This document shows positions 23,503 through 34,926 of a stretch of 64,000 bases of DNA, in pieces. Source of the DNA: Sorghum bicolor (lineage: Eukaryota > Streptophyta > Magnoliopsida > Poales > Poaceae); contig NC_012879.2 of NCBI RefSeq assembly GCF_000003195.3, forward strand, positions 21,734,844 through 21,798,843, read 5' to 3'. Position numbers and translations under genes: made by a program. The notes beneath the pieces were generated by a model. The model ran no database searches, was not told the DNA's origin, and was given only the letters and a program-made list of their open reading frames with translations. The first letter of the stretch is position 1, and every line of letters starts with the position of its first letter.

Positions 23503-25263
23503 AGACCCCCCACACTTGAGTCTTTGCTCGTCCTCGAGTAAAGGTTAAAAATGAGTGATCAATGGTTTCTAACTTAAGATAGTAGTGAGCATAAAATGCT
23601 AGTTCGAACATAGTTCATCCAAATGGGTTTTTGTGTAAGTGTCTAGCATATATCCTTCAGAGGTTGAGAAAAGGAACAACTCTCAGAACAAGATCAAATT
23701 CCAATTTCATATTCTTGGTACTTAGAGTTTTTATGACACTTTTTAAAATAAGTCACATAGTTCAATCCTACTCCTCATTTAGCGCTCTAGATCACTCAAA
23801 GTTTTTTTTTAGTAGTCCTCACCAAGGCATGAATGCCAACTTGTTTCATCCTATAACTATAGGCTTATATGGGGCTTGGTAGGGATAAACAAGGTAGCAT
23901 ACTCTACTTTGCAAATATTGTTAAGTCAAAAACAAGGATCCAAAGAGAGGAGTGTCATAGTCATAGATCAAGATGTGCAAGTGTGTTATATGGTGGACTA
24001 GGTTGCTCCTTTATTTGCTACACTCTCTCTACTTGTATATTGAGACATGGCTAGATTTTCTTTTTCTTCGAGCTTTATGTGCTCAATTTTTTTTTATACT
24101 TCATGGACTTGCACATGTCCATTTTTTTCTTTTTCTTTTATTTTGCTAAGCCTTTTATGTCTCATTTTCTAAACAATATTTAGAGAGGTGTTCTAACACT
24201 TAGAGTATGGAGCAACCTATTTAGTGGATGCACAATACATGTGGTTGCGTACTTCCAGTGTAGAAGCAGCATATATATATGTGGTGTGTACGTGATCTTG
24301 ATCTTGTGACTATGATACAACTCTCACTAGGGTCAACAAGGTTTTGACAAAACTCATAACAAAAGCAGGTTGCATTTCATAAAATAGTTACTTGAATATC
24401 TAAGTGTATGGCTTTTGGTGGGAATTTCTTGCTAATGAGGAGTAAATGATACTATGGTTTTGTGATATTTTTGAAACAAATCTCTAAGTACCTTGAATAG
24501 AAATGTTATGAATTCTTAGCCAAGAGTTATATCACTTTCATCAACAACTTAGTTAATATGGTTCCTATAGATTTTTACCCATGAGGATGAACAATTGTAA
24601 GAACTATACTTTATGTCACAATTTCTCTTAAATCATGAACCAGTTCACTTTTTATTTTGCAAACAAGTTTAAACTATCAAATTTTATTTTAATTGTGACA
24701 CAAAGGTAAAGAATTGGACAGACTGAGAGGGGGAAGAGTTAGCAAACCGGGCAGGAAAGATGTGTTTCGTCGTATAGAAGCTTCCTGGTGGGCCCAGGGC
24801 TCTATGGAGGGGTCGGCCGACCCCACCTGGAGGTTCCTGGCCCTGCCACTCGATTCTACGTCCCTCGGGAAGTCTTTCTGCACTTGTGTCGTTTCCTTTT
24901 GCCATAGAAAGGGGGTCGGGCGACCCCCTCATCGCGCCTGTTTTTGGTGCCATGACGTGCCAAGGTGTATGCAGTGTTGTTCCATGCTCACGGCAGTTCA
25001 GAGATGAAGTTGGGGGGGTCGGGCGACCCCCCCACACTTGCAGTTTTCGTGCAGCTGAACTTAAAACAGAGAGAGACGATCAAATGTAGATGTCCTGCTG
25101 GTGGCAACACACCAGCAGGACCAAAAACGACTCCATTAAATCAAATTTCAATTGTATAGGCACTTTTACATTGCGAAATTCAAAGTGACAAATTGAAAAA
25201 TAAAATTGAGTAATCAAACCTAAATAATCAAATAGTGCCTATAACCTAAACTAACTAATTTAT
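23503..25263 (-). other. C: 3' spacer with polypurine tract and hairpin
   Basis: Next to the LTR the minus strand reads CTCAAGTGTGGGGGGTCT, the PPT, preceded by CTCGAGGACGAGCAAAG, a sequence characteristic of the Athila group. The remaining 1.7 kb is AT-rich with no supported gene. It holds three GGTCGGSCGACC motifs (24811, 24914, 25017) and a 12-bp hairpin at 25092-25121. Confidence 0.7.
25092..25121. repeat. C: perfect 12-bp inverted repeat
   Basis: GTCCTGCTGGTG (25092-25103) and CACCAGCAGGAC (25110-25121) are exact reverse complements around the loop GCAACA. A similar stem, TGTTGGTG...CACCAACA, lies in D at 40079-40099. It could act as an RNA structure near the 3' end; no function is shown. 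Confidence 0.6.
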
Positions 25264-26070
25264 TTAGGGAGATGGAGGTTTGAGGTGATCCTCCCGCCCA
25301 ATTGCTTGCGCCAAACGCTTGATTTTAGCGCTGGTGCTAATGCGCAGGTGGTGGAAGTGATCTTCTAACTCAAGATTCTCCATCCTGAGCTCCGACACTG
25401 TCTCCTCTAAGATCCTATTTTTCTTTCTAAGGCTAGCTGTGACTTCCAGGAGCTTCTCGATGTCGCCTTTTTCTGGATCTTCTTCGTATTCGCCAGGCGC
25501 ACCGTTGATCGGAGGTGGATCCATCTTCCGCCGGATGGATGGACTTGCTGACGAGTCAAAGGACTCTCGCAACTCCATCTTTTCCTTAGAGTTCAACGGC
25601 GGGATCAGCACCTTCCCCTTTCCCGGCCCACCGCCCACCACTTGGTGGTTCCTCCAAAAGGTTGGGGTGGACGGCGAGTAGGAAGAGGTGTGGATCGTGT
25701 CGGAGGAGATGGTGATGGCCTGCTTGGTGGCCATCGGCGCCTTCTCCCGCAGCGCAAGTTGGCCCGTGGTAGGTCGAACCGGCGTTACGGCTCGAGCAGG
25801 GGACTTGCCGATGCCCCTGCGCGGAGTGAGCGAACGAGATGCTGATGCGGAGCGCTGGGTCACCCGGGGCGAGGTCGGGCGACCCCTCTTAGGGTCGGGC
25901 GACCCCCACATGGGGCCCGTCGGCCCTCCAGCCGGCGGCACCATGGCTAGTGGTTCAGGCTCCAGCACGTTGACGGCTAGGGCAAGCTCCAGGCTCTCAG
26001 TTAGAGACCTTTGCGGACGTGGGGAGTTGGAGCGAATGGCTTGGTTGGAAGATTTAGTTGGAGGAGCCAT
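25264..26070 (-). CDS. C: accessory ORF after pol, coiled-coil protein, 268 aa
   Basis: The ORF starts with ATG (MAPPTKSSNQ) and is intact. Residues 1-130 are Pro/Ser/Arg-rich and basic, and part of this coding sequence is made of the GGTCGGGCGACC motif (25873 and 25893). Residues about 150-200 are low-complexity. Residues about 205-262 form a strong coiled-coil candidate (IEKLLEVTASLRKKNRILEE and on). I see no signal peptide or membrane helix and do not recognise a family. It takes the place of the ATHILA/envelope-position ORF of other Athila elements. A motif pair and TATA-like site lie upstream. It could be a captured host fragment or a fast-evolving accessory protein; function unknown. 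Confidence 0.6.
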   Translation of the reverse strand: MAPPTKSSNQAIRSNSPRPQRSLTESLELALAVNVLEPEPLAMVPPAGGPTGPMWGSPDPKRGRPTSPRVTQRSASASRSLTPRRGIGKSPARAVTPVRPTTGQLALREKAPMATKQAITISSDTIHTSSYSPSTPTFWRNHQVVGGGPGKGKVLIPPLNSKEKMELRESFDSSASPSIRRKMDPPPINGAPGEYEEDPEKGDIEKLLEVTASLRKKNRILEETVSELRMENLELEDHFHHLRISTSAKIKRLAQAIGREDHLKPPSP

Positions 26071-26170
26071 GGAGATGGATCTCTTGGCAAGGAATGGAGG
26101 CTAGGAGAGTCTGGTTCGAGGTGAAGATGAGAAGGAATGAATTGAGAGGAGGAAGAAGAAGAAGAGGGGG

Positions 26171-26403
26171 GATAAATAGATGTGTTTGGAGCCTGAGAGT
26201 TTGAATTTTGAAAAGGAGCGTCGTGGAACGTTTGAGGGACGATCCGAGACTCCAGGGGATTTCAAAACTCAAAATATTGGGGTCGGGCGACCCCTATATT
26301 TCAGGATTTTGAATTTTGAATTTCAGCACCGAACTCTATTCATTCCCCTCTTTCTAAACCTATCCCCCCTTGGGCCAAAACCCCTAGAAGAGGAGTCGGC
26401 CGA
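26171..26403 (-). promoter_or_regulatory. C: candidate internal promoter of the accessory ORF
   Basis: On the minus strand GTCGGCCGAC (26394-26403) and GGTCGGGCGACC (26281-26292) precede a TATA-like CTATTTATCC (about 26170-26179), and about 100 bases of pyrimidine-rich leader follow to the ATG. The same motif precedes the TATA box in C's LTR. The TATA element itself is a weak match. Confidence 0.4.
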
Positions 26404-26550
26404 CCCCCATTTGGGGTGTTCGGCGGCCCAACTTTGATCCTACGTCATCTAAAACCCTTTACAAACCTATTTCAAAACAAAAAGGAACTAAATATATTGA
26501 TTTAGCAATTATTTAAACAAAAAGGGGGTAAAAAGAAGGACATGTGGATT

Positions 26551-29500
26551 TTAAGACTTTGTGTCAGATTCAAATTCTATCATATCAACTTCTTCTTCTA
26601 AAGGTTCATGTTCATGGAAAACTTTAAGACGATGACCATTTACCTTAAAGGTGTTGCCGTCGTCGTCCCGCAGCGTTACCGCTCCATGAGTCGCGGCGTC
26701 AACAACGAAGAATGGTCCTTCCCATTTGCTCCTTAGCTTTCCATGGCCAAATAACTTGACCCTTGAGTTGAACATGAGAACCTTATCCCCAGGATGAAAT
26801 TCCTTTTGCTTGATCCTTTTATCATGCCATCTTTTTGTTCTCTCTTTGTAGATCCTGGCATTGTGATAGGCTTTATCTCTCCATTCTTCTAGTTCGGAGA
26901 TTTGGAGCTTTCTATTTCTTCCGGCCGAGGGCAAATCCATGTTCCATTTCTTGATTGCCCAGTGAGCTCTATGCTCTAGCTCTACCGGTAGATGGCATGT
27001 CTTACCGTATACAAGTTGGTATGGTGTCATACCAATTGGGGTCTTGTATGCGGTCCTGTATGCCCAAAGTGCATCTGGTAGATGGCTTTTCCAGCCGGTT
27101 CCCATCTTAGTGACAGTCTTCTGCAGAATGTTCTTGATTTGTTTGTTAGATGTTTCTGCTTGTCCGCTCGTTTGAGGGTGATAGGGTGTTCCAATGTTGT
27201 GCCTTATCCCCACTTCAGCTAAGAACCGTCGGAATCTTCTGTCAATGAAGTGGCTCCCTCCATCACTGATAACTAGTCTGGGGGTGCCGAAGCGTGGAAA
27301 TATGACTTCCTTGAACATCTTTATCGAATGTGTAGAGTCGGCTGCTCTGCAGGGCATTGCTTCGACCCACTTGGACACATAGTCTACTGCCACTAGGATG
27401 TACTCACACCCTTGTGACAAAGGGAATGGCCCCATGTAGTCTATGCCCCAAGCATCGAATATCTCGACTTGTAAGTTGTTTGTGAGTGGCATTGCATCAC
27501 GAGTATTGATGTTCCCATGCTTCTGACACCTTGCACATCTCCTTACGAAGTTCTTTGTATCTTCGTACATGGTAGGCCAGTAGAATCCACTCTGCCATAT
27601 CTTGGCATGGGTCCTGAATGCTCCATAGTGGCCTCCGTACTCTGCCCCATGGCATTTTTCCATTATTTTTACTGCTTCGTCCATGGGAACACATCTCCTG
27701 AGTATGCCATCTTGACAGACTCTGTAGAGGTAAGGATCGTCCCATAGGTGCACCCTACTCTCTTTAACAAGTTTCTTCTTGTCTACCCCAGATGGTATGT
27801 ATCCGGACGCCAGGTAGTTCACTATGTTTGCATACCATGGGTAGGCTTCTGAAACTCGGAGGAGTGTGTCGTCTCGAAGGTAGTCGTTGATAGGTGGATC
27901 CTGTTTATCCTCGATTTGCATCCTAGACAAGTGATCGGCTACCGAGTTTTCTACTCCCTTTTTATCTCTAATTTCTAAGTCAAATTCTTGGAGTAGTAGG
28001 ATCCATCTTATTAATCTTGGTTTAGCATCTTTTTTAGTGAGCAAGTATTTTAGAGCTGCGTGATCGGAGTAAACAATCACCTTTGCTCCAACTAAATAAG
28101 ATCTAAACTTGTCTATAGCAAACACTACAGCCAACAGTTCTTTTTCAGTTGTTGCATAATTCAGCTGTGGTCCTGTTAGTGTTTTGCTAGCATAAGATAT
28201 TGCGTGATGCTTCTTATCTTTAGTCTGTCCTAAGACAGCACCTACAGCGTAATCACTAGCATCACACATTATCTCAAAAGGTAGCGACCAATCAGGGGGT
28301 TGAATGATTGGTGCAGAGATAAGTGCTTTCTTAAGATAGTAAAAGGAATCCAAGCACTCATCATTAAAATCAAAGGGTGCATCCTTAGCTAACAGGTTTG
28401 TTAAAGGTCTAGCAATTTGAGAGAAATCTTGTATGAACCTTCTATAAAAGCCTGCATGGCCAAGAAAGCTACGGACGCCCCTAACATTTGTGGGAGGAGG
28501 GAGCTGTTCTATAACTTCAATTTTAGCTCTATCTACCTCTATCCCACGTTCGGACACTCTATGTCCTAACACTATCCCTTCTCGAACCATAAAATGGCAC
28601 TTTTCCCAGTTCAAGATCAAGTGCATCTCTTGGCACCTTTGTAAGACTCGGTCCAGGTTCTTTAGGCAATCATCAAAAGTTTTCCCATAGACGGAGAAGT
28701 CGTCCATGAAAACTTCCATGATTTCCTCGATCATATCGGAGAAGATGGACATCATGCACCTTTGAAAAGAGGCAGGAGCATTGCATAGGCCAAAAGACAT
28801 GCGCCTATATGCATATGTTCCGTAGGGGCATGTGAATGTAGTCTTACTTTGGTCGTCGGGATGGATTGGGATTTGATGGTAACCCGAATACCCATCAAGG
28901 AAGCAGAAGAAAGAGTGTTTGGCTAACCGTTCCAGCATCTCATCGATGAATGGCAACGGAAAGTGGTCTTTCTTAGTGGCCTTGTTAAGTTTTCGGTAGT
29001 CTATGCACATTCTCCATCCCGTGACAGTCCGTTGAGGAATGAGTTCATTGTTGTCATTTTTAATGACCGTCATTCCTCCTTTCTTAGGAACTACTTGAAC
29101 GGGGCTGACCCATTCACTGTTCGGAACAGGGTAGATTATGCCCGCATGCAATAGTTTTAAGACCTCTTTCTTCACAACTTCTCTCATCGCATTATTTAGC
29201 CTTCTCTGAGGCTCCCTGGAAGGTATAGCATCGGGTTCGATAGGGATGCGATGAGTGCAGAGTGCAGGACTAATTCCCTTAAGGTCTTCTAACGAGTATC
29301 CTAAGACAGAGCGGCGTTCTTCTAAGACGATGATGAGTTTGGTGACTTCTTCTTCTGTCAGTTGATCACTAATGATTACCGGAGTCTCTCTATCACCATT
29401 AAGGAAGGCGTACTTAAGTCCAGAGGGAAGTGGCTTAAGTTCTATAGAGGGTTTTGGGGGTGGTTTAGATTCATCCAAGTCTAATGGTTCTTCTAATTTG

Positions 29501-30225
29501 TTCTCTTCTTCTTGGATGAAGTTTTCGGCGTCTTCTTCTAAGTCAGGCTGAGAAGCGTCCAGAAGAGATGCCGACATCACCTCCTTTATTGGGTCAGGCT
29601 CGGGCGGGGTCTCGGCTTTAGAATTAATAGAGCCGGCAAAAGGCATAGAAAGGTCTAAGCCCTTCCCGAGGTTACCCTTGAGACGCCCTTCATGAAATCC
29701 ATTTAGGAACCTCATGATGGGGTGCCCGATTAACAAGTCAACTTCTTTCATATCAAAGATAAAGAAGTTTAGCAGAATGTTGACTTTGTTAATGGAGACA
29801 GGAATATTCTGTGCAATCCCACAACTCTCGACCATTTCCCCAGAGGGTAATTTAAGAAATTTGCTGGTCGGGGTTAATGGTTCCTCGCCTAGGAGTGTCA
29901 GTACTAATGATTTGGACATTAGGCTTACTCCTACAGCAGGGTCATAAAGGGATTCTATAGGAGTGGAGTTTATGCCACAGGGAATGGGTGTAAAACTCGA
30001 AAGAAGTTTGATGACATCAGATGATGTCTCAGCTTCTCTAACCCATTCATTACTCATAATAGCCGTGAGTTCTTGGGCAGTTGCCCTGAGGTAACCAGCC
30101 TCAAGATGAGCTGGGATATGGCTATTCGGAGCTCTGCGTGCTGTAGATCTCCTTTGCACAGGTTGATTCGAGACATTGCCAAAATCGGCAAATAGATCAG
30201 TCTCGATGTTAAGTGGGTAATCCAT
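26551..30225 (-). CDS. C: pol polyprotein (protease-like, RT, RNase H, integrase), 1224 aa
   Basis: This is an uninterrupted minus-strand ORF. Residues about 85-175 are retropepsin-like, but the active-site position reads [10 protein letters not shown], so the usual Asp-Thr/Ser-Gly is missing; the second loop is [12 protein letters not shown] spans about 340-540 with [22 protein letters not shown] and the catalytic FMDD near residue 505. RNase H starts near 650 ([13 protein letters not shown]). The integrase zinc region HYGAFRTH...CARCQKHG is near 870-900. The integrase core shows [15 protein letters not shown] and GQAETSNKQ (D-D-E) at about 925-1020. The C-terminal [12 protein letters not shown] region is typical of Athila-type integrase, with no chromodomain. 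Gag precedes it in the same frame across one TAG. Apart from the protease triad, all catalytic residues I can see are present. Confidence 0.93.
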   Translation of the reverse strand: MDYPLNIETDLFADFGNVSNQPVQRRSTARRAPNSHIPAHLEAGYLRATAQELTAIMSNEWVREAETSSDVIKLLSSFTPIPCGINSTPIESLYDPAVGVSLMSKSLVLTLLGEEPLTPTSKFLKLPSGEMVESCGIAQNIPVSINKVNILLNFFIFDMKEVDLLIGHPIMRFLNGFHEGRLKGNLGKGLDLSMPFAGSINSKAETPPEPDPIKEVMSASLLDASQPDLEEDAENFIQEEENKLEEPLDLDESKPPPKPSIELKPLPSGLKYAFLNGDRETPVIISDQLTEEEVTKLIIVLEERRSVLGYSLEDLKGISPALCTHRIPIEPDAIPSREPQRRLNNAMREVVKKEVLKLLHAGIIYPVPNSEWVSPVQVVPKKGGMTVIKNDNNELIPQRTVTGWRMCIDYRKLNKATKKDHFPLPFIDEMLERLAKHSFFCFLDGYSGYHQIPIHPDDQSKTTFTCPYGTYAYRRMSFGLCNAPASFQRCMMSIFSDMIEEIMEVFMDDFSVYGKTFDDCLKNLDRVLQRCQEMHLILNWEKCHFMVREGIVLGHRVSERGIEVDRAKIEVIEQLPPPTNVRGVRSFLGHAGFYRRFIQDFSQIARPLTNLLAKDAPFDFNDECLDSFYYLKKALISAPIIQPPDWSLPFEIMCDASDYAVGAVLGQTKDKKHHAISYASKTLTGPQLNYATTEKELLAVVFAIDKFRSYLVGAKVIVYSDHAALKYLLTKKDAKPRLIRWILLLQEFDLEIRDKKGVENSVADHLSRMQIEDKQDPPINDYLRDDTLLRVSEAYPWYANIVNYLASGYIPSGVDKKKLVKESRVHLWDDPYLYRVCQDGILRRCVPMDEAVKIMEKCHGAEYGGHYGAFRTHAKIWQSGFYWPTMYEDTKNFVRRCARCQKHGNINTRDAMPLTNNLQVEIFDAWGIDYMGPFPLSQGCEYILVAVDYVSKWVEAMPCRAADSTHSIKMFKEVIFPRFGTPRLVISDGGSHFIDRRFRRFLAEVGIRHNIGTPYHPQTSGQAETSNKQIKNILQKTVTKMGTGWKSHLPDALWAYRTAYKTPIGMTPYQLVYGKTCHLPVELEHRAHWAIKKWNMDLPSAGRNRKLQISELEEWRDKAYHNARIYKERTKRWHDKRIKQKEFHPGDKVLMFNSRVKLFGHGKLRSKWEGPFFVVDAATHGAVTLRDDDGNTFKVNGHRLKVFHEHEPLEEEVDMIEFESDTKS

Positions 30226-30312
30226 GGGATGAATTACTTCTTCCCTTGGAGGTGCTTGTGGTATTGGTTCAGGTTCGACAGCTTGGGTTGCGGCTAAAGG
30301 AGTTTTGGCTGT

Positions 30313-30999
30313 CTAAGGTTCATCCCTAGGAGTTCGATCTTCCTCAGGAGCTTCAATATGATCATCAGTGTAAGGGGTATTCTCGAGAATAGTCCCAAGA
30401 ATGGCCTTACCTTCACTGATAGGTAAATGAAGGAATGCTCCCTTGGAGGCTAAATCAAGGAATTGTGCGGATTGTTGGCTAAGTCCGAGGTAAAAATGTT
30501 GCATAAGAATTGGCTCGGTTATACCTAAGTCTGGGCCAGATGATGTTAAGTCGGTGAGACGCGCCCAGGCCGTACCTAGAGACTCCTTCCCTTCTTGCTT
30601 GAAGTCTAGGACTTCTCTACGGAGACGAGCTATTCTAGAGATGGGAAAGTAGGTGAGGCAGAATTTGGCTTGCAGCTTTTCCCATTCTCCTCCTACACTA
30701 CCTACATAGCGAGTGTACCACCATCTGGCCTTTCCCGTCAAAGAGAACGGAAAGAGCTTCCACTTGAGGGTAACTCGCCTCATCCCTTGGATGTGGATGC
30801 ATGAACAAAGTTGTTCGAAATCTCGTAGGTGTGTGTAAGGATTTTCATCTCCTTCTCCCGAAAAGGGATTCTCCTGAACCATCGCTATGAGACTCGGGCG
30901 AAGCTCATAGTGACAGGCCAAAATGGCTTTTGATGAACTCGCTGGCTCCAACTCAGCGCCCGTTGGAGCAGCGTAATCGAAGAGGGTTGTTTGATCCAT
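30313..30999 (-). CDS. C: gag, about 228 aa
   Basis: I choose the ATG at 30997-30999 (MDQTTLFDYA); an earlier in-frame start at 31032 is nearer the LTR. The protein shows the gag domain with YELRPSLIAMVQENPFSG, HLRDFEQLCSCI, LFPFSLTGKARWWY and FCLTYFPISR. It has no zinc knuckle and is short for an Athila gag. The TAG at 30313-30315 is the only stop between it and pol in the same frame. The stop may be read through, or may be a fresh CAG to TAG mutation in an otherwise intact young element. Confidence 0.8.
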   Translation of the reverse strand: MDQTTLFDYAAPTGAELEPASSSKAILACHYELRPSLIAMVQENPFSGEGDENPYTHLRDFEQLCSCIHIQGMRRVTLKWKLFPFSLTGKARWWYTRYVGSVGGEWEKLQAKFCLTYFPISRIARLRREVLDFKQEGKESLGTAWARLTDLTSSGPDLGITEPILMQHFYLGLSQQSAQFLDLASKGAFLHLPISEGKAILGTILENTPYTDDHIEAPEEDRTPRDEP

Positions 31000-31077
31000 T
31001 TGGATATGTGTATAAAGTTTTAAATCAAACAAAGATAACTTAACGATTTTTTTTGTCCTAGTTAAAATAGCTACCGT

Positions 31078-31095
31078 TCCCCGGCAACGGCGCCA
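31078..31095 (-). other. Primer binding site of C (tRNA-Asp type)
   Basis: On the minus strand TGGCGCCGTTGCCGGGGA starts seven bases after the LTR, the exact complement of the 3' end of plant tRNA-Asp. Confidence 0.9.
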
Positions 31096-31102
31096 GAAAG
31101 CT

Positions 31103-32448
31103 TGTTGACACCAGAAGTGGCAAACGGTTATACCGCAAGCGTACGGTAGTCAATGTAGCCTTCACCGGGAGTATTCCAGGTATCGTGATTTCCACGGGGA
31201 ACGCGAAGTGAATTAACTAGGCTTTAAATCGTTAGGTGATGATCAAAGGGTCTAGGATAATGGGGTAGAGAGGTCTAACTAGTATTAATGCCTGGTCTTG
31301 GTAATTAAGTGTAGTCAAGGTTTTTCACCTAACTCTTTACTGAGGGCGATACCCGAAAAGGAGGATTGAGTTAACGAAGTTTTTCACCTCCTCGTCTCCT
31401 AAGCGACTACCCTGCTCAGCCCAACTATTATTTGCAACTTGCCTACAACAGATGCGAGGAACTTTCCGCCTAGCGAGGACTGTCACTCTCACACTAGGTG
31501 TCTACACAACTGCGACAAGGAGTCCACACTGGCAAGAAGTAGTCTAGACACCACGTCTAAACTAGCTCTTGCTACCCTAAGCTTAGCTAAAGCTAAGAGC
31601 ACTCAAGATCAAGCAATGTGCCAGTAAAGGATTCTTATACTTAAAGTACCAGACCAAATATTAAATACTAGAAAAGACTCAGAAGTAAGACTTACAAGAA
31701 GACCTGCTTCCGCTGAGGTGCTCCGCGAAGAAGACTCCCGACAGGCCGGGACTCCTCCTTGGAACTCCTCACTCTCTACTCACTATGATATCACTAAGCT
31801 ACTAAAGTAGTTTACTCCTAAGATACATGACTCTTAAGTGAAGGAATAGGGGGGTATTTATAGTGGGAAATGGAGTAGGGGCTACTCCGGTGCCACGTCA
31901 GCGATCCGCGTCATCTTCATCATGCACCATTGGATCAAACCGACTTCACAACCGCCATCTGATCAACGGTAGAGGCAAACTAACATGTGCAACATGTGGG
32001 CAAGGTCGGTGGGAGGCCAACCGACCCTGGAACCGCCATGAAGTGGGGTCGGCCGACCCCCTATCTGGCTGGTTGGGCCCACCTGCAGTGTCCTGGAGGC
32101 TCTCTGATGTCGGTGGAGTTGAGCTGACCTGTGGGACCCACCAAAGTGGGGTCGCCCGACCCCAATTCTATGGGGTTAGGGTGTCAGCCCTGTCCTACAT
32201 GTCTTCCTCTTCATGACTATAATGTTGTCTTGGTTACTGGTGTCACTGATCTTTAGTTATTCACCCCTTCTTAGTGTTTGGACCCTTGAAAAGTACCTGT
32301 TCTTACTCCTGCAACCAAATAGTAGCATGTACATGTGGAACTAGGTTATATGTACCTATATTACTACTTTGTTTGGTTGTTTTCTCCCAAAATGAGTCTT
32401 ATGTTGACGGTTATGATAGTAGAAAACATGGTATAAATACCGTCAACA
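31103..32448 (-). repeat. 5' LTR of C
   Basis: It is the partner of 22157-23502, with the two visible differences being G for A near 31376 and A for G at about 31869. On the minus strand GGGTCGCCCGACCCC (32149-32163) and GGTCGGCCGACC (32047-32058) lie 185-300 bp upstream of TATAAATA (31855-31862), which should start the genomic transcript. Confidence 0.93.
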
Positions 32449-32453
32449 GGGTA

Positions 32454-33387
32454 CAATCTTTTCTATCGTGGGGATATTAGGAAACTAAGAGTAGGAGATT
32501 TACAACTTTTATATGCTGCTATTAATAAAGTACCTACTTCACCTGTAACACTTTTAGTTTCACATTGGCTTAGTGTACCTAGTCTGCAGGGACCAGTAGG
32601 ATGTACTTCACTTATCACTCGTCTAGCCTTTAATCTTCACTTACTAGAAAACTCATCGTTGGATTTCATAGAGGAATTAAGAATTTACCATGGCTATGAC
32701 ACATTTAGACAAGCTCGGATGTTAAAGAAAGAGGGGAACATAATGTATATGCTATATGATGATAAAGGCAAGATTCGGTTACCTAACACGAACCTTGGCC
32801 TCTACGTTGTTCAAAATCTTTTGATTGAGATTGCAGCAACACCAGTGAACCAGAGAGCTCCACAGCGAGTGGCATCTGAAAGGATGACCACCCATCGAGA
32901 ACGCACCTGGTATGGAGCTGATCCCGGACCAGAAGAAGCAGCGCACCTGCATTATTGCGATTACAACCCCCGAGTCCTTCGAGACCCATGGGTTCGACAT
33001 GCGCAACCACAAGAGCCAACAGAGGAGACATGGCCGGAGAGCCAAGATCACCAGTGGACAAACCCGCCTTTCCATATGGGGAGGTACTCCACTGATCCAT
33101 ATGGAGCTTGAGGATCTAGACCTCCGCCCCAATTTGAAGCAGGACGATACTCCGACGCCTCCTACGCTTTCACAAATGACTACTATCAAGAGGCCGGTGC
33201 CTTCTTCACTCGTAGCGACAATACCCTCCTCGACATCTAGAACACGCAAGCAGAACATGAAAGACTCCTGGAAGAGCAACAAAAATGGAACCAGGACCAT
33301 GCCGATGCAGTAGAAGAGCTAAGACAAGATACAACAACAATGAACGACAACATCACAACCATGATGCGGTTCTGGAACATCAGGTAA
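32454..33387 (+). pseudogene. B: ATHILA-family ORF, second part
   Basis: This is the continuation of the ORF broken by C. The frame is open from the junction (LFYRGDIRKLRVGDLQ) through LLVSHWLSVPSLQG and YDTFRQARMLKKEGNI. It meets TGA at 33109-33111 and TAG near 33238, and ends at TAA 33385-33387. After about residue 300 of the combined protein the sequence is low-complexity, then a short coiled coil (AEHERLLEEQQKWNQ) and TMMRFWNIR. With the TAG in the first part there are three internal nonsense codons, so the ORF is dead in this copy. Confidence 0.75.
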
Positions 33388-34926
33388 GACCGACATCAAC
33401 ATCCAGCTTGGGGAAGTTCCTCCCCAATTTATCAAGTAAGTTTTTATTTGCACTTCTTATTTATTCTTTTCTATTTTAGTATTTTATCTTAAGGAAAAAA
33501 CTTAGAAAACCCAATAAATATTTTCTTGCTTTAATTTACTGCATTCTATAAACATGAAAACAAAATAAAAAGATTGTGTAGATAAGTGTGCTTTATTTAT
33601 CTGCTAAGTCTCAATCTCTGGAAAAATAAAAAGACCAAAAAGATGCATGATGGAAATGATGAATAGCTGCTCTGTTTGCTTACTTTCAAGTACCTAGCTT
33701 TTATACTAGAGTTCTTCCAGGAATTATTAAAACTGAAATTACTATCTTTGGGAAGCATAAAACTAAAGTCTAGGAAGGACAAAGGCATAATATAAAGTTG
33801 AGCTACTGTTTATCTTGTTCCTACTACACTAAGTTCTGGAGATTTATTTTGAAAACTTGCAAATCACATGATGAGTTCCTAGCATAACAAAACTACCTAC
33901 CACAGCCATACTTGCTATAACATCTTTTACTATATTTACATTGAGTTTGATCGAGCTGTGTAGACGCTTAGGAGCTTTTCATGTGGTTAAATTAAGATAT
34001 TCACTTGCACACATCTACTACACCATCCATCACCACTCATTAAAATTGCTAAAAATATTATCACTCACTGTCCCAAATATTGTTATTCTCTCTCTCTAAA
34101 AAGATTCAATGCAGAAGAGGCATGGGTTATGCAAAAATATGCGAGGAAATAAAAAGGGGAAAGTGCCCGGAACCTCGAAAAAGAAAGAAAAAGAGTGAGA
34201 CGAGAGGTAAAATGGACAAGTGTCCGGAGTAGAATTAGGGGTACAAAGATGCCCACTTGAGCGGAAAAAATAGACAAGTGTCCGACAGTAGAATTAGGGG
34301 TATCTACTACCCATCTAAAAAAAAGAAGAGAAAATAAAAAGATAGCCCATGTTCTCCCAAAGCAAAGATCAAAGAAGAGGAGAGATAGCAATATGAGGAG
34401 CAATGAGAACTAAGTTTTATTATCACTTATACATTTTCACTATCACTATCATCTACTCCACCACACATGCACATCTTGATTTAATTATATGTTGAGTTCC
34501 TTTGGAGCCATGGCTCGATTAGACAACATATGTATAAGCTGTTTCTCACGCCTATGAGCTCCACTTAAATATTCCATTAGATATAGGTAAGTGACATTAT
34601 GGTAAGGATCCACAAATACCACATATAGAGAGACTTGAGAGAATCATTGCTGGGAACTCTGAGTTTTATTTTGTAAACTTATGAAAAACTCTGGAACAAA
34701 GGTGAAGTATAAATAGGAGGAATAGTGCTTGGCTTAACTATTTTGTCTTTCAATTACTTAAGATTTAAGTGCAGGTACTAAACTCCATAACACTTCACTC
34801 CAATCTGGAAGAATTTTTATGTAAAAGCATGTGTGCCTGTCAGGAAAGAAAACATTGAAGCAACTCCTGATCCGTCTAAGTTTAGCTATTTGCTCAGGGA
34901 CGAGCAAAGGGTAAGCTTGGGGAGTT
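33388..34926 (+). other. B: 3' spacer and polypurine tract
   Basis: No gene is seen here. CATCCAGCTTGGGGAAG near 33400 is a PPT-like motif. At 34195-34310 a segment with GACAAGTGTCCG and GTAGAATTAGGGGTA occurs twice, about 65 bp apart. The end reads AAGCTTGGGGAGTTTG, the PPT, preceded by CAGGGACGAGCAAAG as in other Athila elements. The spacer is homologous, in reverse, to 36581-38300 in D, so B and D are close relatives. Confidence 0.7.

Larger units (their letters stand above)
22157..32448 (-). mobile_element. Element C: young Athila-like Gypsy retrotransposon with full-length pol
   Basis: The two 1346-bp LTRs (22157-23502 and 31103-32448) differ at only two sites that I can find, and the TSD GGGTA is perfect (22152-22156, 32449-32453). 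On the minus strand the order is LTR, tRNA-Asp type PBS, gag, pol with protease-like, RT, RNase H and integrase domains, a coiled-coil ORF, spacer, PPT, LTR. Two differences in 1346 bp give about 60 thousand years at 1.3e-8 per site per year. Gag and pol share one frame and are separated only by a TAG. C is the likeliest active element in the window. It lies in the ATHILA ORF of B, in the opposite orientation. Confidence 0.93.
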
